Shown here: positions 27,789 through 35,838 of the stretch, in pieces
How positions within the stretch are numbered: position 1 is the stretch's first letter
How the letters are laid out: every line of letters begins with the position of its first letter
Assembly (NCBI GenBank): GCA_031260705.1
Contig: JAISLA010000009.1
Coordinates: 18,450 to 82,449, forward strand
DNA length: 64,000 bases
DNA from: Endomicrobium sp.
Lineage (GTDB): Bacteria > Elusimicrobiota > Endomicrobiia > Endomicrobiales > Endomicrobiaceae
Reading direction: 5' to 3'
Notes under the pieces: model-generated
What the model was told of the DNA's origin: nothing
What the model saw: the letters and a program-made list of their open reading frames with translations, nothing else
The model's database searches: none
Position numbers and translations under genes: made by a program

Positions 27789-28140
27789 TCATTCTTTCTT
27801 TTTATCCATTTTATTATCTTTATCGTTTTTTGCCCCGCTTAGAACCGTTGAAGATTTTATCATTTCGGCAACTTTATTTTCTTTTATGATTTCTACAGCT
27901 TCATCTAAAGCACTGTCTCCAACTCTGTCCCTTTGCATATAAAGTCTGATTTCCTCTTCAACGCTAACTTTAATTTCTACATTAGAAATTATGCCTTTCT
28001 CTACATTTTTATTATCAGAATAGTTTATAAGACGACCTGACGGAAGATAATACTCTGCAACTGTAAGTCTTAAAGCCGCCCCATTAGACAAAGGCACAAC
28101 AGACTGAAAGTTTCCCTTTCCAAAACGTATTATTTTTTGT
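27789..28140 (-). pseudogene. ctpA: C-terminal fragment of an S41 (CtpA) peptidase
   Basis: About 115 codons at the end of a C-terminal-processing peptidase remain: RFGKGNFQSVVPLSNGAALRL and TVAEYYLPSGRLIN, which match the segment after the catalytic Ser in S41 peptidases, plus the charged tail ending in KKKE. The catalytic Ser region, PDZ domain and signal peptide are missing; stops interrupt the frame immediately upstream. The gap to envC is only 135 bases, so most of the gene was deleted. Intact ftsX-envC-ctpA clusters are common, and here the first two remain while the third is broken. Confidence 0.88.
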
Positions 28141-28275
28141 TATTAAAGTTCTTTTGTTGAAAACTGACGGCAAAAAGACAGGTTTCGGATTACACTATCC
28201 GCAATAACAGCTTATAAATGTTGTTGGACTTTTAGTGCCGTAATACTAAAAAGACTGGCAGAAAGAAGACGGTCT

Positions 28276-29403
28276 TCATTTAGCCTGAAGCCACAATATC
28301 GGATCGTCAGGAACATTATTATGTCTTATTTCAAAATACAAAACGCTGTTCCCTCCTCTGTTGCCAAGCTCTGCAATAACAGTGCCTTTTGAAACTTTTT
28401 GTTCTACTTTAACAAATATTTTGTCTAAAAGACCGTAAACGCCAAAATTTGAATCACTGTGATCTATTATAATAACTTTTCCGTAAGAGCGGAATTGTCC
28501 GGCAAAAACTACAATCCCAGATTCAACGCTTTTTACCTTACTGAAATCAGCGGCTTCTATTTTTATTCCGTTACTTATTACATAAGTATCAAGATCAGGA
28601 TGTTTATTCCTGCCGAAACCGACGACAACTCTCCCGTCTACAGGCCACGGAAGAGATTTTTTTCTTTCCGCCTGCACAGCAGGAGGACGCACTGCGGCTG
28701 TCCGTTTCTTTTTGTTTGCCTCATTTATTTTATCTATCAGGCTCTGCAGCGCTTTTGCGCTTTCGTTTAAAGCTCTTATTTCCCGTTCCGCGGCATGCCT
28801 TTTGTTTAATGTAATCTTCAAAAATTCATTTTTTTCTTTGAGCACATTTTTATGACGTTCTACAAATTTGCTTTCTTTCCGCTGCAGATTTAAAAGATCT
28901 TTTTTTGATCTTTCACACCTTTTCATATTTGCTGCAGAAATTGCTGCCGACTTTTTTTCTTTTTCAAAATTCTCTTTCTTATATTCCAAAGATTTTTGTC
29001 TTATCTTATACTCCACAGGATTTTGCTCATAAGAAAATGAAAAAGTCATTTTATTGAAAAATTTGATACCGTCAAGCACAGCCTGATTCCAAACGGTGCT
29101 TCTTGAAGAAGCAACATTGTATACTTTTGAAAAGTTCTCAAGGTTATATTGAGCGGTTTTTATATCTGTCGAGAGTTTTACAAGTTTTTTTTCGGTTTTT
29201 TCTATACTATCGTTAATAGACTTCAGCTCTTCTTTAAAAATTCTTTCCCGACGTATAAGTTTATTCTTTTCCTGCTCTTTTTCTTTTATTGATTTTTTAA
29301 CTTCGGAAAGCTTTTTTGACTGCGATTTTATATCTTCGCTCTGTCCTGATGCCGATAGAAAAAAACAAACCAACAAAAAAATCAAAGTAAATATTTTTTT
29401 CAT
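28276..29403 (-). CDS. envC: EnvC-like murein hydrolase activator
   Basis: A 375-residue periplasmic protein with a signal peptide (LIFLLVCFFLSASGQ), a long coiled coil (residues about 25-240, rich in Lys/Glu heptads) and a C-terminal LytM (M23) domain. The zinc ligands expected in an active peptidase are absent: the positions read GIKI, YGLL and LYFE instead of GxD, xxH and HxH. This is the degenerate form that activates amidases rather than cutting peptidoglycan itself. It is encoded one base after ftsX, whose product recruits EnvC to the septum. Confidence 0.92.
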   Translation of the reverse strand: MKKIFTLIFLLVCFFLSASGQSEDIKSQSKKLSEVKKSIKEKEQEKNKLIRRERIFKEELKSINDSIEKTEKKLVKLSTDIKTAQYNLENFSKVYNVASSRSTVWNQAVLDGIKFFNKMTFSFSYEQNPVEYKIRQKSLEYKKENFEKEKKSAAISAANMKRCERSKKDLLNLQRKESKFVERHKNVLKEKNEFLKITLNKRHAAEREIRALNESAKALQSLIDKINEANKKKRTAAVRPPAVQAERKKSLPWPVDGRVVVGFGRNKHPDLDTYVISNGIKIEAADFSKVKSVESGIVVFAGQFRSYGKVIIIDHSDSNFGVYGLLDKIFVKVEQKVSKGTVIAELGNRGGNSVLYFEIRHNNVPDDPILWLQAK

Positions 29404-29404
29404 A

Positions 29405-30142
29405 TCAGTCCAATATGACTCCTAAAACAGCGATAAAAGGTATTATTGAAAATATTGCTATCTTATCGGTTAACAAAGGATACCGCACACAAATGCAGAC
29501 AGTCCACAAAATAAGAAAACCGGACGCCGAAGATAGTAAATAAGGGAAAATGTTTGCAACAATCTTTCTTGTATCCAACTTCTGTTCCAAAACGAAAAAT
29601 ATGCATTTGAAAACAAATAAAATAAAAATAATAACTGCAAAAACAAAAAATATTTTCCGGTAAAACAACAATAAATTTTCGATTTCTGCATAATGCTTAA
29701 AAACCGGCATATCAAATACGATTTCATCAATGCCGGAAATTCTCTCTAAAACACTTTTCATCTCCGAAAGAAAATTTTCATACGGTATGGATTTTGGAGC
29801 AACTAGCGCGTACGACTGAACTGATTTTGCGGCATCCGGCACGGAAATATCTTTTAAAAACGGGTTTTTTTCAACAGCTTTTGAGTAAGCTTCGGCTGCG
29901 TTTACATACTCTTTTACCGACACCAAACCCGTAGCTTCGATCTCTCCTCTTATAACTGCGTCATCTGCGGAATTTTTGTCAAAAAAGACGACTATATTGA
30001 GATTTTCCGACAATATTTTAGCATAGTCTTTAATTCGGTAATAATGTCCTGAAACTAAAATGCAGAATGCGCACAAAGATGCAACAGCAACAAGTTTCAG
30101 CGACTCAGAGGCTGTTTTTATTGTAAACTTACCAATTTTCAT
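29405..30142 (-). CDS. ftsX: Cell-division protein FtsX
   Basis: A 245-residue inner-membrane protein: one N-terminal helix (LVAVASLCAFCILVSG), a periplasmic domain with NIVVFFDKNSADDA and ALVAPKSIPYENFLSEM, and three C-terminal helices (FAVIIFILFVFKCIFF, FPYLLSSASGFLILWTV, IAIFSIIPFIAVLGVI). It normally works with the ATPase FtsE, which is not encoded next to it. Directly upstream is a non-coding stretch. It passes conformational signals to EnvC, encoded one base downstream. Confidence 0.9.
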   Translation of the reverse strand: MKIGKFTIKTASESLKLVAVASLCAFCILVSGHYYRIKDYAKILSENLNIVVFFDKNSADDAVIRGEIEATGLVSVKEYVNAAEAYSKAVEKNPFLKDISVPDAAKSVQSYALVAPKSIPYENFLSEMKSVLERISGIDEIVFDMPVFKHYAEIENLLLFYRKIFFVFAVIIFILFVFKCIFFVLEQKLDTRKIVANIFPYLLSSASGFLILWTVCICVRYPLLTDKIAIFSIIPFIAVLGVILD

Positions 30143-30483
30143 ATCAACACTCCATAAAAAATATTTTTACATTTTTTATAAATTTCCGCCGCCACATCAA
30201 AAACCAAAAAAAAATCTTTTACGGCGTCTTATCCTGCATTTACCAGACTTTTTAGTTTTTACATAATAAAACCTTCATAGAAATTCGATCATGATATTTA
30301 CAGCATTTTCTTTAACCGCCGTTATCATTATTTAATACCTCAGACAGTACAAAAATAAGCGCGCCCATAAAAAACGTACGACATTTAATTATATACTAAA
30401 AATCCCAGCCATTTTCTATGATACGAATTTCGGCACGCATCTCTGCTTTTATCAAATACCTATGTCTGATTAAATTTTCAGTT
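30143..30483. other. Intergenic stretch, no gene recognised
   Basis: Between ftsX and scpB I see no start-codon-supported ORF; FtsE, the usual partner of FtsX, is not here. Short readings that overlap the end of scpB are frame shadows. Confidence 0.5.
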
Positions 30484-31251
30484 TCAAGTATTTTCTTTTT
30501 CAGTTCCAACCGGATTTTCAGCAGCACCAGCCAACTCTTTTTTAGTAACATCAACTGGAACATCACCACCGGAATTTTCGTCGTCAAAAGGCAGTTCCGG
30601 TTCAGGATCATTATCGGACTGCTGCACATCTTTAGGCATATCCTCAATAAGAGGAAGCTCGCTCAGATGCGCAAGCCCGAAATGTTTTAAAAAGCACTGC
30701 GTTGTACCGTAAAGCAAAGGTTTTCCCAAAGCTTCTTTTCTACCTGCTACTCTTACCAATTTCCTATCAAGAAGAGTATCGATAACACCTGAAGATTCAA
30801 CGCCTCTGACTTCATCAATTTCAACCCGCGTTATGGGCTGTTTATAGGCAATAATTGCCAGAGTTTCAAGAGCCGACGGAGATAATTTCAAGACAAATTT
30901 TTCTTTGAGAAGTTTTTTTATCCACGGATAATACTGCGGTTTTGTAGCAAAAGTCCAGCCATCTGCGACAAACTTAATTTCATAAGGTTTATTTAAATCT
31001 GCATATTCTTCTTTGAGTTCGTTTAAAATATTTTCAATATTATCCGTATCGGCGTAATCCGCTTTTATCAATTTCTTTAATTCTCTTAAACTTAAAGGTC
31101 TTTCAGAAACAAAAAGCAGTGCTTCCAAAATTTGTCTGACTTCAGATATTTCCATCATCTCCCTCTTATACTTATCAGTTTCAGAAGCCAATTTCAAACC
31201 AGAGGCAACAGATTCCTGCGAAAGCCGTTTTTGTTCGTCTTCTTTTTCCAC
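30484..31251 (-). CDS. scpB: Segregation and condensation protein ScpB
   Basis: A 220-255-residue kleisin-associated protein that binds ScpA and Smc for chromosome condensation. The winged-helix core is clear: VRQILEALLFVSERPLSLREL, PYEIKFVADGWTFATKP, LSPSALETLAIIAYKQPITR and the VEIDEVRGVESSGVI segment. A Glu/Asp/Pro-rich tail follows. The family usually begins near MEISEVRQ (31158), which has GGGAG only three bases upstream; the open frame runs on to a GTG at 31251, so the N-terminus is uncertain. It is separated from scpA by about 860 bases of decayed DNA. Confidence 0.93.
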   Translation of the reverse strand: MEKEDEQKRLSQESVASGLKLASETDKYKREMMEISEVRQILEALLFVSERPLSLRELKKLIKADYADTDNIENILNELKEEYADLNKPYEIKFVADGWTFATKPQYYPWIKKLLKEKFVLKLSPSALETLAIIAYKQPITRVEIDEVRGVESSGVIDTLLDRKLVRVAGRKEALGKPLLYGTTQCFLKHFGLAHLSELPLIEDMPKDVQQSDNDPEPELPFDDENSGGDVPVDVTKKELAGAAENPVGTEKENT

Positions 31252-31256
31252 ATCTT

Positions 31257-31415
31257 TTAAAATATATTTATTACTATTATCTTCTTCCAGTTCAGACTCA
31301 ATATAATTTCAGACATTTGCTGTTTCAAAGTCCTCGTAAGATATTTAGTTTGATATAGAGCCGATTCTACGTCCCTTTTTGAGGGTTTGAGTGTGTTATA
31401 GTACAGAGCTTTCAT
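31257..31415 (-). pseudogene. Short unrecognised reading between scpA and scpB (locus E, part 3)
   Basis: A minus-strand reading of about 52 codons beginning with ATG at 31415 gives a helical, basic and aromatic sequence (ALYYNTLKPSKRDVESALYQ). It runs into the start of the scpB region. It has no known motif. Its low GC, position and orientation agree with its being a third piece of the decayed insert. Confidence 0.3.
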
Positions 31416-31459
31416 CTTCCAGCTCGTTCAAATAACTGTTCTATAAAAATGCTGCTTTT

Positions 31460-31740
31460 TTAATTTTGACCGTGAGGATTTTGACCGTTCATCGGATTAA
31501 ATTGAATTGGCGGCTTCTCCGTCGGATCCAATTGAGCATTCACTTCTAGTTCTTGAGTAATAGAAAAGAAGTCTGCCAACCATCAAACACCTTAACTACG
31601 CTACAGTATACACCTATCCGTCACAACGCCGGTAGAATTCTCAACTGCATTCTCGTTAAACGGTCGCTGAGGAATTGTACCCAGCTAACAGTACTATGTT
31701 GCGCGTCAACGATCAAATTAGCAAGACTTCGATGCTCCAT
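31460..31740 (-). pseudogene. Decayed small gene in the scpA-scpB interval (locus E, part 2)
   Basis: Starting at ATG 31740 (GAGGTG upstream at 8 bases), the reading begins MEHRSLANLIVDAQHSTVSW and continues VQFLSDRLT before frameshifts. Other frames then supply ENAVENSTGVVTDR and a C-terminal end of QELEVNAQLDPTEKPPIQF followed by NPMNGQNPHGQN and stop. The pieces are consistent with one gene of roughly 90 codons, now with two or more frameshifts. I do not recognise the product; the Pro/Asn/Gln-rich tail is unlike the housekeeping proteins around it. Confidence 0.4.
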
Positions 31741-31815
31741 ACTTATCACCTCAATGAATTTGTTTATTATATTATTAGCTGTGTTACATTATACCTCTCG
31801 TCTACCTCACCTAAT

Positions 31816-32125
31816 TTATTCCCCATCCGGTTTAATATATTGGGTAGACTTGTTTTCCTGTTTCTGGCATAGAGCATACGATCCATACAGCTATTTAACA
31901 AGCATAGCAGTACCAATTACAGTCAAAGTATAACTCTCGCACCAAATTGATAAGCACTAACTAATCGATTAGCGTCCTGCTTTACTTCGGGACGATAGAC
32001 GATATTTGATGATTTCACCTATGTTCTTCTTTTGACAGTATATCTGTTGGTTTCGGGATAACGTTATGGCAGGCAGACAACATAAATAGTGGTGTTAACA
32101 ATAAAACAAATAATTTAATTTTCAC
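31816..32125 (-). pseudogene. Small lipoprotein with a TM segment, dead (locus E, part 1)
   Basis: A GTG overlapping the scpA stop region begins KIKLFVLLLTPLFMLSAC, a standard lipoprotein signal with lipobox. After about 37 codons the frame ends. A second frame continues RPEVKQDANRLVSAYQFGAR, and a third gives the hydrophobic YTLTVIGTAMLVK, then CQKQENKSTQYIKPDGE. The assembled order is lipid anchor, about 40 residues, a membrane segment and a polar tail, as in loci A, B and C. At least two frameshifts show it is dead. It lies between scpA and scpB, which are usually adjacent. Confidence 0.5.
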
Positions 32126-32828
32126 TATCCCCTTTATTATAAATCTTATAAATTCTTATTTCCGAAAATAATTCGGACTGTTTAGCGGCGATCTGCTTAT
32201 TTTTTACAAGCTCCAAAACAGCCATAAAACACACTATCAGCGCTGTTTTAGTCTTTTGCATTCTTAGTATCTCATTAAAAGAAATATATTGTCTTCCCTC
32301 TAAAACATCAAGAATTTCCCTGATTTTTGTCTCAATGGGAATTTCATGATACATAATTTCTTTTATATTTTCTGGAAGCGTCGTTAAAGCTGTGCGGAAA
32401 CTGCCCACCAAATCAAAAATCGTAGCATCTAAAACAAAATCCTGTTTATTTACCGGGAGAGCCGGTCTGTAGTAAATCTGCGAATTTTCTATAATTTTAT
32501 ACGACAAGAGTTTTCCAAGTTCTTTATATTTCCGATATTCAAGAAGTCTGTTTTTAAGAAAACTTAAAGAATCGTCCTCTAAGATGTCTTTTTCGTTATT
32601 TGACGGAATAAGAATTCTCGCCTTTATCTGCATAAGAGTCGACGCCATAACAAGAAATTCACCCGCTATATCAATATTAAGTTCCTGCATCAAATCAAGA
32701 TACGCAAGATACTCGGCTGTTATTTCGGCTATTTTTATCTCATTAATTTCCAAATCGTTCTTTTTTATAAGATGCAGAAGAAGATCTAAAGGTCCTTCAA
32801 ATGTATCAAGATGTATGTCATAAACCAT
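32115..32828 (-). CDS. scpA: Segregation and condensation protein ScpA
   Basis: The kleisin subunit (237 residues) that bridges the Smc heads together with ScpB. Family landmarks are the N-terminal FEGPLDLLLHLIKKNDLEI, the AEYLAYLDLMQELNIDIAGE helix with FLVMASTLMQIKARILIP, and the C-terminal winged-helix domain around FNEILRMQKTKTALIVCFMA and LELVKNKQI. The end overlaps the GTG of a dead lipoprotein gene. It follows trpS by 126 bases. Confidence 0.96.
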   Translation of the reverse strand: MVYDIHLDTFEGPLDLLLHLIKKNDLEINEIKIAEITAEYLAYLDLMQELNIDIAGEFLVMASTLMQIKARILIPSNNEKDILEDDSLSFLKNRLLEYRKYKELGKLLSYKIIENSQIYYRPALPVNKQDFVLDATIFDLVGSFRTALTTLPENIKEIMYHEIPIETKIREILDVLEGRQYISFNEILRMQKTKTALIVCFMAVLELVKNKQIAAKQSELFSEIRIYKIYNKGDSEN

Positions 32829-32954
32829 AACAATCCCATTCTCCTGTCACAACGAGCAGAGCTTGTCCTCGGGAGTATCTGTGTTTTTACATTCTTTTCA
32901 GGATATTTAAAACTTGATTTTTTCAAAAGAAGCCAAACACCCGGCAAACATCTC

Positions 32955-33926
32955 TTAAAACTTCATTGCTTTGCGGATCTCTTCCATAGTTTGCTGCGCA
33001 ATTTCCACAGCTTTTCGGCATCCCGTTTCAACTATCTTTTCCAAATACGCTTTATCGGCAATTAAATCTTTTCTTTTCTCAGTCAAAGGTTTCATAAATT
33101 CAGAAAGCATTTCTATTAACTGTTTTTTACACGACACACAGCCTATTGTGCCGACCTTGCATTCTTCTTCTCTGTTTTTATATTCTCTGTTAAATATTTC
33201 GTGAAACGCAAAAACTACACAACCGCATGGATGTCCGGGATCGGCTTTTTTTATCTTTAGAGGATCCGTAAACATACTTTTAACCTTATCCCTTAAAATA
33301 TCGTTGCTTTCGCCAAGCAGAATTGAGTTGCCGTAAGATTTTGACATTTTTCTTCCGTCTAAGCCCAGAACTCTTGCAGCTTTTGTAAGTTCTTCTTTAG
33401 GTTCAATGAAAGTATCACCGTAAAAGTTGTTAAATCTTCTTGCTATTTCGCGGGTAAGCTCCAGATGCGAGAGCTGATCTTCTCCGACAGGAACAATATC
33501 GGCTTTATAGAGAAGAATATCTGCAGACATTAAAATAGGATAGCCTAAAAAACCGTAATTGCTGAGATCTTTATTTTTGATTTCACTTATTTGTTCTTTG
33601 TACGTAGGACATCTCTGAAGCCAGCTCAGAGGAGTTATCATAGAAAGTATTAAAAACAATTCACTGTGATGAGGTACTCCTGATTGCTTAAAAAGTACGC
33701 TTTTTTCGGGATCTATACCCGCGGTAATCCAATCAGCAACCATTTCTAAAGTATTTTCATTAACTGCAGAAGTATCAGCATAATTGGTGGTTAAAGCATG
33801 CCAGTCTGCCGACATATAATAACACTCATATTCATTTTGAAATTTAACCCAGTTCCGCAGAGCGCCGAAATAATGACCCAAATGAAGTCTGCCCGTCGGA
33901 CGCATGCCTGACAACACTTTACTCAT
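32955..33926 (-). CDS. trpS: Tryptophanyl-tRNA synthetase
   Basis: Charges tRNA-Trp. The 323 residues match the bacterial enzyme. Signatures are SGMRPTGRLHLGHYFGAL (class I HLGH-type motif), YKEQI, YPILMSADILLYKADIVPVG with the tryptophan-site residues, DQLSHLELTREIARRFN and GRKMSKSYGNSI. A cysteine pair (CKVGTIGCVSCKK) near residue 265 is typical of some anaerobe enzymes and may hold a metal. It is flanked by the M50 peptidase and scpA genes. Confidence 0.97.
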   Translation of the reverse strand: MSKVLSGMRPTGRLHLGHYFGALRNWVKFQNEYECYYMSADWHALTTNYADTSAVNENTLEMVADWITAGIDPEKSVLFKQSGVPHHSELFLILSMITPLSWLQRCPTYKEQISEIKNKDLSNYGFLGYPILMSADILLYKADIVPVGEDQLSHLELTREIARRFNNFYGDTFIEPKEELTKAARVLGLDGRKMSKSYGNSILLGESNDILRDKVKSMFTDPLKIKKADPGHPCGCVVFAFHEIFNREYKNREEECKVGTIGCVSCKKQLIEMLSEFMKPLTEKRKDLIADKAYLEKIVETGCRKAVEIAQQTMEEIRKAMKF

Positions 33927-33979
33927 ACAATTTTCTCTGTTTATTTTAAAATTTTCTTTTTATTTAACTCGGAAAAACA

Positions 33980-34615
33980 TCAAAAAGCAATCATTCTGGA
34001 AGTCGCTACAAAAAAATTTGCTATAGAATATATAAACTTCCACACTATTTCAGACGACAATATCACACATAACAACATTAAACAAATATATGGATTTAAA
34101 TTTAAGTATCTTGCCGCAATTTTTTCAGGCAAAAAATATATTATAATTTTTGAACCGTCAAAAGGCGGAACAGGGATAAGATTTATAACTGCAAGAATAA
34201 TATTTATGACAATCATCATATATAAAGAATGTTCTATCAACCGGTTATGCATAAGTTCAAAATTCGGAAAATATTTCACAATATGCATCCCCAGTCCGGA
34301 TAGAAAAGCAAGCAATATATTGGAGGCAGGTCCGGCAAGACAAACAAGCGGAATATCCTTTCTCGGATTTTTTAAATTTTTGTAATTTAAAGGAACGGGT
34401 TTTGCCCATCCTAAAAGAACAGGCACTTTCAAAAGAAATAATATTGTTGGAAGTAAAATAGTTCCAAATAATTCTATATGCGGTATAGGATTTAAAGTAA
34501 TGCGTCTTGCCATTTTGGCTGTATCATCACCTCTTAAATAAGCGACATATCCGTGCGCTACTTCATGAATTATTGCTGAAAAAAGCAAAATTACAATATA
34601 TACAAATACCGTCAT
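33980..34615 (-). CDS. Site-2-type (M50) membrane metallopeptidase
   Basis: A 211-residue integral-membrane zinc protease of the M50 family (YwhC/YdiL-like). The zinc-binding HEVAHGYVAY is in the first helix, and the third ligand region NLIPVPPFDGSKI is in a later helix. Four to five hydrophobic segments are visible. Such proteins cleave membrane-embedded regulators, but some relatives are not catalytic and the substrate is unknown. It precedes trpS and scpA, a common order in bacteria. Confidence 0.92.
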   Translation of the reverse strand: MTVFVYIVILLFSAIIHEVAHGYVAYLRGDDTAKMARRITLNPIPHIELFGTILLPTILFLLKVPVLLGWAKPVPLNYKNLKNPRKDIPLVCLAGPASNILLAFLSGLGMHIVKYFPNFELMHNRLIEHSLYMMIVINIILAVINLIPVPPFDGSKIIIYFLPEKIAARYLNLNPYICLMLLCVILSSEIVWKFIYSIANFFVATSRMIAF

Positions 34616-34775
34616 TGCTGTCCTTTCATATCACTTATTGAAATATCATACAAAAATTGATAAGTAATTTTATGTTTTTTTGAATTTCTTTGTCAAACTT
34701 GTGTATTATGCGAAATTTTCAGAATTGGTATCCTCATTTTAGCTTTATTTATAAGCGACTTCCGTTTCGGCTTGC

Positions 34776-35671
34776 ATCATTTTTTTGCCTTTTTCTTTTT
34801 TAATTTTTTCAGGATGTCCCTGCCGACAATCTGTTTGTCTGTTATTCTATCATTTGCCATCATAATAATCTGCATATAATCAATGTTTTTAAGGTACGCT
34901 CTTGCCTCTCCTACACCCGCTATGAAGTAGTACAACGTGTGCTTTTCCACCCGTTGATAAACACCCAGTCGCTTCCTAGAAAACTTGATAAATTGGATAT
35001 AGTATTCCTCCTGCTGTGATTGATTTAAATTCTACAAAAGCTTTTAGGTCAAGGTATTATCTAAGTTTAATACAAAAGGCATATAGCTGAACACTATACA
35101 CCTCATTTTTTTCTTCTCTTTTACTATTATACATTCTCGATTTCGCCTCCGTCTTTGTTAATTCCGTCCCACACGCTATAGCCAGTTGCTGAGCAGTCGG
35201 TTCATTGTGAAATATGTTTGCGTAAATAGGAATAAGAAAAAAGTGGGAAGCAGTCTAAAAAAACTGCTCACCATTTTTGATAAACTGGCTTTTTGCTGAT
35301 TTAATTCCTTAATCTGGTTTATCTGTTCTGCAATCTCCTGTTGAAGTTCTGAACACCTCTATCAGACTGCTCTTCCTATTCCTCTGTCGGAGAAACACTA
35401 GCCAAGTCCGCTATTTTTTTCATTGTCGGCTTATAAAAGCCAAAATACCAAACAGCAGAGGTAACACCAACCGCCAGAATAGCTAGAACGTACGGATTGT
35501 TAACGGCACTCCATACCGTTTCACCCACATTTTCCCTTGACTGGCTTCCTCTTTCTTCATAACTCCAGACACTTTATTCGCTGGGTTTACCATCTGCTTC
35601 CTGTCAGCACAACCGCTAAAATTTAACAAGACTAAAAATATCAAAATGTAAACATTAATTAGTTTTTTCAT
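34776..35671 (-). pseudogene. Decayed lipoprotein-coiled coil gene and a downstream reading (locus B)
   Basis: Starting at 35671 (AAAGGA about 17 bases upstream) the reading gives a lipoprotein signal ending LLNFSGC, then about 40 residues. One frameshift later comes a membrane segment (YVLAILAVGVTSAVWYFGFY) and, in another frame, a coiled coil (ELQQEIAEQINQIKELNQQ). Farther on, two long open stretches without start codons remain: one with NEPTAQQLAIACGTELTK, another (34776-35031) beginning after AGGAGG-6-ATA and containing YFIAGVGEARAYLKNIDYMQ and a lysine-rich end. So this locus held at least two small genes. None is recognised. Layout and decay match loci A, C and E. Confidence 0.5.
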
Positions 35672-35764
35672 TATTCAGGATTTTTAATCCTTTAATTTCT
35701 ATGTCCGCAAATGTATAGTTGCGCCGGCTTTCCTTTCCTAATCTCAACACGCTTACCGGACTTC

Positions 35765-35774
35765 GGGGGGGGGG
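35765..35774. repeat. Poly(G) tract, 10 nt, upstream of locus B
   Basis: Ten G on the plus strand, read as C in the transcript of the decayed lipoprotein gene that begins about 94 bases downstream of it. No other structure is evident. Confidence 0.9.
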
Positions 35775-35838
35775 CCGTACTTGCTTGAAAAACACTGAAC
35801 AAGCAGTGTACAACACTATTTTTTGCCTTCTTACTTAA

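Noticed and set aside
30396..30647. 83-codon reading at the end of scpB
   Set aside because: It lies in another frame over the acidic tail of scpB and is a shadow of it, although a frameshifted original tail cannot be fully excluded.
34776..35671. Locus B and the other lipoprotein relics as insertion sequences
   Set aside because: No transposase motif, terminal inverted repeat or target duplication could be found around any of them by eye.
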